A DNA stretch of 64,000 bases from Streptomyces sp. AC555_RSS877. GTDB lineage: Bacteria; Actinomycetota; Actinomycetes; Streptomycetales; Streptomycetaceae. The notes beneath the pieces were generated by a model. It had not been told where the DNA came from. It searched no databases and saw only the letters and a program-made list of their open reading frames with translations. This document shows positions 15,778 to 24,441 of the stretch, one piece after another. The translations under genes and the position numbers were made by a program. The stretch lies in assembly GCF_019049245.1 (NCBI RefSeq), contig NZ_JAGMUK010000181.1, positions 106,190-170,189 on the forward strand, written 5' to 3'. Position 1 is the first letter of the stretch; every line of letters starts with the position of its first letter.

Positions 15778-17322
15778 TCACTGGCCGCTGGGTGCCCTGT
15801 AGGGCTGGAGGAGTTGGTCGACGGGTGCGTAGTCGTCGGTGAGCAGTCGGGCATCGCCGATCCAGGAGGTGAGGTCGTTGCCGGTGGCGATTTTCCAGCC
15901 GGTTTGCCGGGCGTCCAGTGCTTCCTGGGTCGCGCGGAGGTCGACTGGTCGGTTGGAGGCGAGCACCACCATATTGCCGCCCTTGGAGGTGGCGGTCGGG
16001 TCGAGGCCGATATCGGCGGGTTCGCCGGCGAGGGCGACGTGCTCGAACGTCTCGCTGAGGGTGGCTACTTCGGCACGGGCGAAGGCCAGACCACCGTGAT
16101 CGATGAGATTGGCGACGTACAGGCCGTCCTCGTTGAGCACTCGCCGTACGTCCGTCATCGCTTCCACCGTGGTGAGGTGCCACGGCACGCTGACGCCTCC
16201 GAAGGCGTCGCCGACGACGAGGTCACGACTGCCGGCATCCAGCCGCCGCAGGCCGAGCCTGCCGTCCTCGACGCGTACGTCGATACCGGCTGCTGATCTC
16301 AGGCCGAGTTGGTCGCGGTCGATGCCCACGACGCCACTGTCGATCTCGGATACGAGGCTCCGCGTCCCGGGCCGCGTGGCCGCGAGGTATCGGGGAAAGG
16401 TGAGTCCGCCGCCGCCGAGGTGGTGGGAAGCAAGTGGCTGACCCTTGGGAAAGGCGGCATCGACCACCGACGCGATGGCACGCACATACGTGAACTCCAG
16501 GAAGGTCGGGTCGTCGAGGTCGACGTAGGAGTGCCGCACGCCGTCCAGAACGAGTGTGCGGCCGCTGGCCCGGTCGGGGTCTGCGACGACCCGTGCGCAG
16601 TGGTACCTGGTCTCCGCGTCGCAGCCACCGGGGGCGACCAGGGTGGAGAGGCCGCCGGCAACGACGACGAGTGTGAGGGCAGGGGCGCTTCTCCACCCGC
16701 GCGTTCGCCACTCAACCAGCGCCGAGCCGACCACCAGCAGTGTCCCGAGGCCGATCAGGATGCCGCTGACCGGCAACCGCGACACGAGGACGAAGCCGGT
16801 GAGGACGGTGCCGACGATGGCGCCCACGGTGCCGACGCCGGACAGTCGGCCGACGACCGTTCCCGTCTCGGCGAGGCTGGTGAGACGCAACTTGGTCACG
16901 ATCGGCGTCACCGCAGAGAGCAGCGCGCCCGGCACGAGGATGGTCAGCGACGCGATCAGCAAGAGCAGCGCCGGCGCCCACTCCGCGGTGGTGCGCAGTA
17001 CGGCAGGGGTGAGAGCCACGACCGCTCCCGACACCCCGAGCGAAGGGCCGATGAGCCGGCGTGGATTGACCTGGTCGGCGATGCGCCCACCCAGCCAGGA
17101 GCCGAGGGCGATGGCGGTGAGGGCGATGCCGATCACCATGGTGCTGGTCTCGAGAGTGAGGCCGAGGTAAGGAGCCAGCAGCCGCAGAGCGACGATCTCG
17201 ACCACCAGGACTGCGGCCGAGGACCCGAACACCAGCACGGCAGCGGCACGAGAGCCCACGCCGTCGTCGCGAGGCATGCCCTCGGCGACAAGCGAGGAAG
17301 ACGATCCGGTCACAGGCGACAT
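15778..17322 (-). CDS. Membrane protein with spermidine-synthase-like domain
   Basis: 514 residues. The N-terminal part (about 25-225) has roughly seven hydrophobic segments similar to the membrane half of fused MFS/spermidine synthase proteins (ALGSWLGGRIADQVNPRR). The C-terminal half is a Rossmann methyltransferase-like domain with LGGGGLTFPRYLA, an SEIDSGVVGI acidic strand and GDAFGG. Classical polyamine aminopropyltransferases have GGGDG and DxD motifs; here the glycine loop is kept but the donor-site acidic residues are not obvious, so polyamine synthesis is unproven. A repeat shared with the sensor kinase genes lies about 80 bases upstream. Confidence 0.85.
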   Translation of the reverse strand: MSPVTGSSSSLVAEGMPRDDGVGSRAAAVLVFGSSAAVLVVEIVALRLLAPYLGLTLETSTMVIGIALTAIALGSWLGGRIADQVNPRRLIGPSLGVSGAVVALTPAVLRTTAEWAPALLLLIASLTILVPGALLSAVTPIVTKLRLTSLAETGTVVGRLSGVGTVGAIVGTVLTGFVLVSRLPVSGILIGLGTLLVVGSALVEWRTRGWRSAPALTLVVVAGGLSTLVAPGGCDAETRYHCARVVADPDRASGRTLVLDGVRHSYVDLDDPTFLEFTYVRAIASVVDAAFPKGQPLASHHLGGGGLTFPRYLAATRPGTRSLVSEIDSGVVGIDRDQLGLRSAAGIDVRVEDGRLGLRRLDAGSRDLVVGDAFGGVSVPWHLTTVEAMTDVRRVLNEDGLYVANLIDHGGLAFARAEVATLSETFEHVALAGEPADIGLDPTATSKGGNMVVLASNRPVDLRATQEALDARQTGWKIATGNDLTSWIGDARLLTDDYAPVDQLLQPYRAPSGQ

Positions 17323-17402
17323 CCTTGCACGCTACCCGTCTCCGGACAGGAGTTGAGAGAAGCCGCCGGTCACGGGATCTGATCCGGAGACGGCGTGTCT
17401 GG

Positions 17403-17460
17403 TGCTACACCCCTGGTGGTACACCGGCAACCACCCTGGTTGCAGGCGCAGTTCAACCCC
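17403..17460 (-). repeat. 58-bp upstream repeat, copy A
   Basis: About 50 of 58 bases match 20551-20607, and the first 31 resemble 19208-19238. Contains the inverted repeat GCAACCA-ccc-TGGTTGC. On the minus strand it lies upstream of the spermidine-synthase-like gene; on the plus strand it lies 130 bases before the small secreted protein gene. Likely a shared regulator binding region (inference). Confidence 0.7.
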
Positions 17461-17590
17461 TGGGTGGGCGAGAGGGAGCAGTCCTTCCCACTAGCTTTCC
17501 CTGTACCCGGCCAACATCGCCTCGGGCGAGCGACCGCACCACCGCTGGGGGACGGGCTCCCCTGCATTCGGGAACCGAAGGGACCTGGAA

Positions 17591-17890
17591 ATGAAGCGAC
17601 AGCTCATGAGTACGTTCGCCATCCTGACCTTGGCCGGCTCCGGCCTCGTGGCCACGGCGAACAGCGCCTCCGCCGCCGCGTCAGCGATCTCGTGCACGAG
17701 GGTGTTCGACGACGGCAACACACTGGGGCTGAAGTGCACCGGCGCACCCTTCTTCGTGGCCGCGAAGTGCAAGAACGGGAAAACCGCACAAGGCGCCGTC
17801 GCGGCTTCAGGGACGACGTCGTACGCATACTGCACGAGCTACAACTCCTCACTCGCCAGCCCTCGGTCCTACCGCGGATATGAGGTGTAG
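17591..17890 (+). CDS. Small secreted four-cysteine protein
   Basis: 99 residues with a Sec signal peptide (MKRQLMSTFAILTLAGSGLV, probable cleavage after the Ala-rich ANSASA stretch near 25-29). The mature part of about 70 residues has four cysteines (C35, C49, C60, C81), likely two disulfides, and a Tyr/Ser-rich tail. No family recognised; several small Streptomyces exported proteins look like this. AAGGGA precedes the ATG. It lies beside the kinase pair and faces them tail-to-tail. Confidence 0.75.
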   Translation: MKRQLMSTFAILTLAGSGLVATANSASAAASAISCTRVFDDGNTLGLKCTGAPFFVAAKCKNGKTAQGAVAASGTTSYAYCTSYNSSLASPRSYRGYEV

Positions 17891-17955
17891 ATCTGGGCCA
17901 ACCGTAGGGCGGCCGACCGCGTGCCGGCCCGCGCGTCAGGGGCCGAGACGCTTGG

Positions 17956-19203
17956 TCACTTGTCGCGGGACACGGGGACGGTCAGTGCGACTTCGAAGCC
18001 GCCCTGCGGGCCGGGCCCGGCGGTCACTGTCCCGCCGTAGATACCGGCCCGCTCACGCATGCCGATGAGACCATGGCCGGCGTGCTCCGCGGTGGTGGCG
18101 ACGGGAATTGACTCCTGTCCGTCGTCGGACACGAGGACATGAACCGCGGCCTCGTCGTAGTGCACCGTGACGCTCGCGTTCGCTGTCGGCGCGTGTTTCA
18201 TGACGTTGGTGAGAGCTTCCTGGATGACTCGGTAGACACACAGGTCGGCGCCGGGCGGCAGCGCGAACGGGGCACCTGTGATCCGGAGGTCGACGGGGAC
18301 GCCCGCGGCTTGGACGCGTCGGGCCAACTGCTCCAGTCGCCCGAGACCGGGGGCCGCGTTGAGGTCGCTCGCCCCCTCCTGGGCACGCTCGGCTCCTTCC
18401 CGGAGCACGACCAGCATGCGGCGCATCTCCTCCATCGCCTCGTGGGCGCTGCCCGAGATGGTCCCCAACGCCTCGCGGGCCGTCCTTGGATCGGAGGTGA
18501 AGACGTATCCGGCCAGGCCGGTCTGGACGGAAATCGCGGACACGTGGTGGGCGATCACGTCGTGCAGTTCACGGGCTATGCGCATGCGCTCGGCCATGAC
18601 GGCCCGCTGCGCCTTCTCCTCCTGTTCCAGGCGCAGTTGCTCGCTGAGCACCGCGAGCCGCTCGCCGCGCTCCGCGAGCCGGCGCGAGCGGTCACCGGTC
18701 ACCCACAGGACGGCGACCGTCACCGTCACGAAGACCACACTCTGCGGGCCGATCCCGGGCTCGGCGAGCCGCGTGCCCCACAGCAGTACGAGCAGCGACC
18801 CAGCGGCGCACGTCGCCACGACCCTGCGCGGGCGCAACGCCGCGACGGTGTAGAACGCCAGGCCCAGTCCGCAGACGACGACCACGTGGTAGTAGCCCAG
18901 GGTGACATAGCACAGCGTGCAGGCCGCGGTGGAGACGAGCACGGTCAGGGGAGCCCTGCGGCGCACGGTCAGCGGAAGATAGACCGCTGCGATCAGCACG
19001 TAGGCCCATACGTCGGTTTGCCGCCAATAGCCATGCGAGTTCGGCCAGTTGTGCAGCATGGTGCCCATGATTCCGAGTGACACCACCGCGTAGACGATGT
19101 CTGCCACCTGCGAGAAGGCCTGGCGAACCGTCCCGCTCCACGTGAGCTGCGCGAACATCGTCCGAGCGTAGGCCCCCAGCGATCGATCCACCCGGCTTTC
19201 CAC
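17956..19203 (-). CDS. NarL-type sensor histidine kinase, copy 1 (orphan)
   Basis: 415 residues from GTG (GGAG five bases upstream). Five to six hydrophobic segments (about 25-165), a short coiled coil (RRLAERGERLAVLSEQL), the HisKA_3 phosphoacceptor box RIARELHDVIAHHVS (His near 222) and an HATPase_c domain with N-box EALTNVMKHAP and G-box HGLIGMRERAGIYGG. The usual DxGxG box is reduced to DDGQES. No response regulator gene is adjacent. Nearly identical in its last 250 residues to the gene at 19299-20534, so the two arose by recent tandem duplication. Confidence 0.93.
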   Translation of the reverse strand: MESRVDRSLGAYARTMFAQLTWSGTVRQAFSQVADIVYAVVSLGIMGTMLHNWPNSHGYWRQTDVWAYVLIAAVYLPLTVRRRAPLTVLVSTAACTLCYVTLGYYHVVVVCGLGLAFYTVAALRPRRVVATCAAGSLLVLLWGTRLAEPGIGPQSVVFVTVTVAVLWVTGDRSRRLAERGERLAVLSEQLRLEQEEKAQRAVMAERMRIARELHDVIAHHVSAISVQTGLAGYVFTSDPRTAREALGTISGSAHEAMEEMRRMLVVLREGAERAQEGASDLNAAPGLGRLEQLARRVQAAGVPVDLRITGAPFALPPGADLCVYRVIQEALTNVMKHAPTANASVTVHYDEAAVHVLVSDDGQESIPVATTAEHAGHGLIGMRERAGIYGGTVTAGPGPQGGFEVALTVPVSRDK

Positions 19204-19207
19204 GACA

Positions 19208-19238
19208 GCTCCACCCCAGGTCGTACACCGGCGACCGG
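19208..19238 (-). repeat. Partial copy of the kinase upstream repeat
   Basis: About 31 bases just upstream of kinase copy 1 resemble the start of the repeats at 17403 and 20551 (gctccacccc..gtacaccggcgacc); the TGGTTGCAGG half is missing. It fits a duplicated promoter region that has diverged or been truncated. Confidence 0.5.
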
Positions 19239-19298
19239 TCCGGGCGGACTCCCGGCATGCACTGGATCTGGCGGGAGTTCAGGGGCCGAGACGCTTGG

Positions 19299-20534
19299 TC
19301 ACTTGTCGCGGGACACGGGGACGGTCAGTGCGACTTCGAAGCCGCCCTGCGGGCCGGGCCCGGCGGTCACTGTCCCGCCGTAGATACCGGCCCGCTCACG
19401 CATGCCGATGAGACCATGGCCGGCGTGCCCCGCGGTGGTGGCGGCGGGAATTGACTCCTGTCCGTCGTCGGACACGAGGACATGAACAGCGGCCTCGTCG
19501 TAGTGCACCGTGACGCTCGCGTTCGCTGTCGGCGCGTGCTTCATGACGTTGGTGAGAGCTTCCTGGATGACTCGGTAGACACACAGGTCGGCGCCGGGCG
19601 GCAGCGCGAACGGGGCACCTGTGATCCGGAGGTCGACGGGGACGCCCGCGGCTTCGACGCGTCGGGCCAACTGCTCCAGCCGCCCGAGACCGGGGGCGGC
19701 GGTGGGGGCGCCTGCCCCCTCCTCGGCACGTTCGGTCCCTTCCCGGAGCACGACCAGCATGCGGCGCATTTCGACCATGGCCTCGTGGGCGCTGGCAGCG
19801 ATGGTGTCCAGCGCATTGCGGGCCGTCCTTGGATCGGAGGTGAAGACGTATCCGGCCAGGCCGGTCTGGACGGAGATCACTGACACGTGGTGGGCGATCA
19901 CGTCGTGCAGTTCACGGGCAATCTTCATGCGCTCGGCCATGACGGCCCGCTGCGCCTTCTCCTCCTGTTCCAGGCGCAGTTGCTCGCTGAGCACCGCGAG
20001 CCGCTCGCCGCGCTCCGCGAGCCGGCGGGACCGGTCGCCGGTCACCCAGGTGACGGCGACCATCACGGTCACGAAGGCCACACTGAACGGGCCGCTCCCG
20101 GGCTCGGCGAGGCGCGCGCCCCACAGCAGCACGAGCAGCGATGCGGCGGCGCACTTCGCGGCGACCCGGCGCGGGCACTGCGCCGCGACGGTGTACAGGG
20201 CCAGGCCCAGTCCGCTGACGACGACCACGTGGTAGTAGGCCAGGGCGAAGTAACACAGCACGCAGGCCGCGGTGCCGACGAGCACCGTCAGGGGAGCCCG
20301 GCGGCGCACGGCCAGCGGAAGATAGACCGCTGCGATCAGCACGTAGGCCCATACATCGGTCTGCCGCCAATAGCCGTGCGGGTCGGGCAGGTTGCGCAGC
20401 GCAGTGCTCGAGATCCAGACCGACACCACCGCGTAGACGGTGTCTGCGACCTGTGGGAAGGCCCTGCGAACCGCCGGGCTCCACGTGCGCTGCGCGAACA
20501 TCGTCCGAGCGTAGGCCGCACGCGATCGCTCCAC
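19299..20534 (-). CDS. NarL-type sensor histidine kinase, copy 2 (orphan)
   Basis: 411 residues, same architecture as copy 1: membrane segments in the N-terminal 165 residues, HisKA_3 box KIARELHDVIAHHVS, N-box EALTNVMKHAP, HGLIGMRERAG. The start is taken as the GTG at 20534 with GGGGAGG eight bases upstream. DNA identity with copy 1 begins just beyond the stop codon and runs through the ATPase region with few changes; the membrane sensor region differs more, so the two may sense different signals but share output. No cognate response regulator is present within the window. Confidence 0.92.
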   Translation of the reverse strand: MERSRAAYARTMFAQRTWSPAVRRAFPQVADTVYAVVSVWISSTALRNLPDPHGYWRQTDVWAYVLIAAVYLPLAVRRRAPLTVLVGTAACVLCYFALAYYHVVVVSGLGLALYTVAAQCPRRVAAKCAAASLLVLLWGARLAEPGSGPFSVAFVTVMVAVTWVTGDRSRRLAERGERLAVLSEQLRLEQEEKAQRAVMAERMKIARELHDVIAHHVSVISVQTGLAGYVFTSDPRTARNALDTIAASAHEAMVEMRRMLVVLREGTERAEEGAGAPTAAPGLGRLEQLARRVEAAGVPVDLRITGAPFALPPGADLCVYRVIQEALTNVMKHAPTANASVTVHYDEAAVHVLVSDDGQESIPAATTAGHAGHGLIGMRERAGIYGGTVTAGPGPQGGFEVALTVPVSRDK

Positions 20535-20550
20535 CCGGCTTTCCTCCCCA

Positions 20551-20607
20551 GCTACACCCGTGGTGGTAGACCGACGACCACTCTGGTTGCAGGCGTGGTT
20601 CAACCTA
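20551..20607 (-). repeat. 58-bp upstream repeat, copy B
   Basis: Near-copy of 17403-17460, placed 17 bases upstream of kinase copy 2 in the same orientation. Core ACCA-ctc-TGGT inverted repeat kept. Probably contains the promoter/operator for the kinase gene. Confidence 0.7.
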
Positions 20608-20810
20608 TGCGCGCCGTCGCGTGGATGCCGTGTCGCGGGCCTCCGGTACCAGGAACTGCGCAGGCCGGCACGTGGACCCGCGGAGGGTGGCCGACGCAGA
20701 GGCGGAGGCGGGGATGAAAGATGTCATGCGCCCCCGCCAGGCGGCCGGACCCCGTGGACGGCGACGCCAGGCAGGGCGCCGGACGGCCTCGCGTCGGCCG
20801 GCAGTCGTGC

Positions 20811-22466
20811 TCACAGCAGGTCTGCCCAGCCCGTCCAGCCGCTGGTGGCTTTCGTGACGCGGGGTTTGAAGGTGCCGGTGCCGGTGGCCGCGTAGAAGTA
20901 CAGGGCGCCGGAGGAGTTCGTGGCCATGAGATCGGCCTTGCCGTCGCCGTTGGCGTCGCCGGGCGAGAAGAGTTTGCTGTACTGCTGCCAGCCGGTGCCG
21001 ATCTTCACCCGGGCCGAGAAGGGGGCGGAAGCCGAGCCGGTGCCCGCGTAGCGCCACAGGGTGCCGGAGGTGTCCCGGGCCAGGAGGTCGGGGCGGCCGT
21101 CGCCCGTGAAGTCGCCTGCGCCGACAAGGGCGTTGTACTGCTGCCAGCCGGTGCCGAGCTTGACGCGGCCGGCGACGGACATGCCGGAGGCGTTGCCCTG
21201 GTAGAGGTAGAGCGTGCCGGTGCTGGTCACGGCGAGGAGGTCGCCCTTGCCGTCACCGGTCAGGTCACCGGGGCCGACGATGCGCTGGTACGAGGTGGAG
21301 TCGGCGGCCAGCAGGGGGTCCGCGAGGGCGTAGTACGCCGGGTTGGTCAGCTTGCCGCTGCTGACCGACTGGACGACCAGGTCGGCGAGGCCGTTCTCGC
21401 GGAGTGCGGAGGCGTACGCGAGGCGGGTGCTGGCGGACGGCCATGCCCCGCCGACCAGGAGCTTGCCGGTCAGCGTGCCGGTGCCGGTGACCTCGTAGCT
21501 GTAGACGTTTCCGGCCGACGTACGGCCCATGGTTCCGAACTTGCCGAAGTGCGGGTTGTTGCCGGCTCCCGCGAACTGTGTGGCCTTGCCCCAGCCCTTG
21601 CTGCGGGCGGAACGGGTGCCGAAGGTGCCGTTGCCGTTGCCCGCGTAGAACCACAGGTTGCCGGAGAAGTCCCTGGCCAGCAGGTCGGTCTTGCCGTTGC
21701 CGTCCCAGTCGCCGCCGCCGATGATCTGGTTGTACGACGCCCACTCGGTCTTCGCGTCCTTGACCTTGGCGCTGAAGGTTCCGCCCTTCTTGCCCAGGTA
21801 GCGGTAGAGGGCACCGGCCGGGGTGCGGGCCAGCAGGTCGCCGACGCCGTCGCCGTTCAGGTCGCCGGCGCCGATCATTTCGTCGTACTGCTGCCAGCCG
21901 GTGCCGATCTTCACGGGGCTGCCGAAGTCGCCGGTGCCCTTGCCCGGGTAGTAGTAGAGGGTGCCGGTGGGGGTGCGGGCCAGCAGGTCGGCCTTGCTGT
22001 CGGCGTTCATGTCGCCCGGGGCGGCGATCTTGTTGTACGTCTGCCACCCGGTCGCGACCGTACGGCGTGAACCCAGGCCGCCGGTGACGCGTGCGTAGAT
22101 GCCGGGATGGAAGGACAGCACGCCGCTCGGGCTGAGGGTCAGCACGTCCTGGACGCCGTCCGAGTCGAGGTCGCCGGGGGTGAGTACGTCCTTCACCTTC
22201 GCGACGTCCGCGTCCAAGACCATGGTCTCGGCCGGGCCGGTGTTGATGTACAGCTGGCCCGCGACATTGCGGTAGACCAGGTCGGACGTGCCGTCGCCGT
22301 CGTAGTCGCCGCGCGCCGGGGCGATCGCGTCCGCGTCGCCGGGCAGCACCGCGAAGACGCCTGCCGCCAGCACCGCCGCCGTGCCGGCCAGCACGGATGC
22401 CTTCATGGCGAGGGGGCGCCGGTGTCTGTGACCCCCGTCGCGCAGCCGGGGTCGAGTGGTGAACAC
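20811..22466 (-). CDS. Secreted FG-GAP/VCBS repeat protein
   Basis: 551 residues from GTG with GGGAGAG just upstream; a shorter form from the ATG at 22406 would still have the signal peptide (MKASVLAGTAAVLAAGVFAV then ADA). The mature protein is a series of about eight FG-GAP repeats with calcium-binding loops such as DYDGDGTSDL, DLDSDGVQDV, DLNGDGVGDL, DWDGNGKTDL, DLTGDGKGDL and DANGDGKADL, giving an integrin-like beta-propeller. Such proteins bind carbohydrates or act as secreted hydrolase modules; no catalytic part is visible. It starts 16 bases after the PhoD gene, so the two are co-transcribed. Confidence 0.88.
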   Translation of the reverse strand: MFTTRPRLRDGGHRHRRPLAMKASVLAGTAAVLAAGVFAVLPGDADAIAPARGDYDGDGTSDLVYRNVAGQLYINTGPAETMVLDADVAKVKDVLTPGDLDSDGVQDVLTLSPSGVLSFHPGIYARVTGGLGSRRTVATGWQTYNKIAAPGDMNADSKADLLARTPTGTLYYYPGKGTGDFGSPVKIGTGWQQYDEMIGAGDLNGDGVGDLLARTPAGALYRYLGKKGGTFSAKVKDAKTEWASYNQIIGGGDWDGNGKTDLLARDFSGNLWFYAGNGNGTFGTRSARSKGWGKATQFAGAGNNPHFGKFGTMGRTSAGNVYSYEVTGTGTLTGKLLVGGAWPSASTRLAYASALRENGLADLVVQSVSSGKLTNPAYYALADPLLAADSTSYQRIVGPGDLTGDGKGDLLAVTSTGTLYLYQGNASGMSVAGRVKLGTGWQQYNALVGAGDFTGDGRPDLLARDTSGTLWRYAGTGSASAPFSARVKIGTGWQQYSKLFSPGDANGDGKADLMATNSSGALYFYAATGTGTFKPRVTKATSGWTGWADLL

Positions 22467-22482
22467 GTTCTCTCCCGGAGGG

Positions 22483-24312
22483 TCAGGGGGTGGTGGAGGG
22501 CGTGGCGGAGGGGGTCGTCGACGAGGTGGTGGAGATGTTGCCCGCGGACTCGGTCGCTGTGGCCGACGGCTCTCCCGACGTGGCCGAACCCGTCGGATCC
22601 GCTGAGGCCGTCGTCTCGGCCTGGGTGGCCGTGTCCGTCGGCGTCGCGGACGCCTCCGCGCTCGTGCTCGCCGAGGACGAGGACGAGGACGAGGACGGGG
22701 TCTGGACCCCGACCTGATACACGCCCGGGACACCGTCCTCCACCCGGAAGGTCGCGGCCTGGGTGGTCTTCCCGTTCCTCGTCGACACGGTGGAGACCGT
22801 CCTCAGTTGTGCCTCGATGCGGTCCGCGGTGATGTCGAAGAGGAGGTAGCCGCGCCGGGCGTCGATCATCTTCCAGTGCGGGTTGTCCGCCAGCTTGGGC
22901 GCCCACTCGGCGGCGAAGGCCGCCAGGTCCTCGTCTCCGGCACTGGAGATGGACGTCCCGACGAACTCCGCGCCGACCACGGGTGAGTTCACGTCGTCGA
23001 AGTCCAGCTTGAGGTCGCTGACGATGGTGCGGTGCCGGTCGCCGGAGAGCACCACAGGGTTGCGGACGTCCTGGAACTCCGCGAGCAGGGAGGCCCGTTC
23101 CCTCTGGTAGCCGTCCCAGGCGTCGTACGCCCACTCCTTGCCGACGCCGGCGAGGAAGTCGGTCTCGGCCATCATCACCTGGGAGGCGACCAGGTTCCAC
23201 TGCCTGCCGGAGCTGCGTGCGCTGTTCACCAGCCAGTTCCGCTGGGTGTCGCCCATGATGACGCGGCCGGTCGCCGTGGCCCCGTCGGCGGTGGTCGCCT
23301 GGTCGTCGCGGTACTGCCGGGTGTCCAGGACGTGCAGTCGGGCGAGGGTGCCGAAGTCGAGCTTGCGGTACATCAGGACGTCGGGGCCGCTGGGCTTCTG
23401 CGCGGCACGGATCGGCATGTGCTCGTAGAAGGCCTGGAAGGCGGCCTTCCGGCGGGCCAGGAACTTGTCGGTGGGCCAGGCCACCGGGTCGTTCGCCACG
23501 TCACCGGCCCAGTCCTGCTCCACCTCGTGGTCGTCGAAGACGACGACGAAGGGGGCGGCGGCGCGCATCGCCTGCAGGTCCGGGTCGGTGCCGTACTGCT
23601 CGTGCCGGGCGCGGTACTCGGTGAGCGTGACGGGCGAGCCCGTGCCTTCGTGGCGGCGTACGCGGTAGGAGTAGGCGGGGCTCTCGTAGATGTAGTCGCC
23701 GACGAACAGCACGAGGTCAGGATTCTGGTCGCGCATGTCCTGGTAGGCGGTGAAGTAGCCGTGCGCCCAGTTCTGGCAGGAGGCGAGAGCGATCCGCAGT
23801 TTCTCGGGGGTGCTTCCGGCGGCGGGGGCGGTGCGGGTGCGGCCGGTGCGGGAGGTGCGGCTCAGCGCCTTGAACCGGTACCAGTAGTCGGTGGCCGGGG
23901 TCAGGCCCGTGACGTCCACGTGGACGCTGTAGCCGAGGCTGCTGCTCGCCGTCGCCGTACCGCTCTTGACGATCTTCGTGAATCCGCTGTCCGAGGCGAG
24001 CTCCCAGGTCACCGCCACGGTGGGCGGCAGGATGCCGGAGCTGCCCGGATTCGCGGGCAGCACCCTGGTCCACAGCACGATCGCGGTGGGCAGCGGGTCG
24101 CCGGAGGCGACGCCCAGCTTGAAGACCGTGCCGCTGACCGACGTACCGGCACCGGCCGTGGCGGTGGCCCCGCCCACGGAGGCCGAGGCGCTGCCCGACA
24201 GCAGTTGGCCGGCGGCCACCGCGCTCGCGGCTCCCAGCGTGACCGCTCCCGCGCCCAGGAAACGCCTACGGTGTATCGCTCCCGGGTCCATGCTGTTGTC
24301 GCTCGGGTGCAC
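22483..24312 (-). CDS. phoD: PhoD-type secreted alkaline phosphatase
   Basis: 609 residues; phosphodiesterase/monoesterase releasing phosphate outside the cell. Tat signal peptide with HRRRFLGAG, then the N-terminal fibronectin-like PhoD_N region (FKLGVASGDPLPTAIVLWTR) and the PhoD metallophosphatase domain (CQNW, FVGDYIYE, VFDDHEVEQDW, LSGDRH, WKMIDARRGYLLFDI). An unusual Ser/Thr/Pro/Ala tail of about 80 residues follows, perhaps a glycosylated or wall-spanning stalk. Start GTG at 24312 with GGAAGG seven bases upstream. A GTTCACC half-site lies upstream, but no full PHO box is clear. Confidence 0.93.
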   Translation of the reverse strand: MHPSDNSMDPGAIHRRRFLGAGAVTLGAASAVAAGQLLSGSASASVGGATATAGAGTSVSGTVFKLGVASGDPLPTAIVLWTRVLPANPGSSGILPPTVAVTWELASDSGFTKIVKSGTATASSSLGYSVHVDVTGLTPATDYWYRFKALSRTSRTGRTRTAPAAGSTPEKLRIALASCQNWAHGYFTAYQDMRDQNPDLVLFVGDYIYESPAYSYRVRRHEGTGSPVTLTEYRARHEQYGTDPDLQAMRAAAPFVVVFDDHEVEQDWAGDVANDPVAWPTDKFLARRKAAFQAFYEHMPIRAAQKPSGPDVLMYRKLDFGTLARLHVLDTRQYRDDQATTADGATATGRVIMGDTQRNWLVNSARSSGRQWNLVASQVMMAETDFLAGVGKEWAYDAWDGYQRERASLLAEFQDVRNPVVLSGDRHRTIVSDLKLDFDDVNSPVVGAEFVGTSISSAGDEDLAAFAAEWAPKLADNPHWKMIDARRGYLLFDITADRIEAQLRTVSTVSTRNGKTTQAATFRVEDGVPGVYQVGVQTPSSSSSSSSASTSAEASATPTDTATQAETTASADPTGSATSGEPSATATESAGNISTTSSTTPSATPSTTP

Positions 24313-24441
24313 TGCCGTGCCTTCCCCCCAAAGGCGGTGCCGTGCGCAGCGCCGGTGAACGTGATCGTCGTGGATTCTATGCAATACCCTCACACTTGTG
24401 GGACCGGGTCCGTCAATTCGTTCGAGCAACCGGCAGGAGAC

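Noticed and set aside
24350..24360. GTTCACCGGCG on the minus strand as a PHO box for phoD
   Set aside because: Only one half-site is clear; a PHO box needs two or more 11-base direct repeats, and its position after a possible -10 is not typical for activation.
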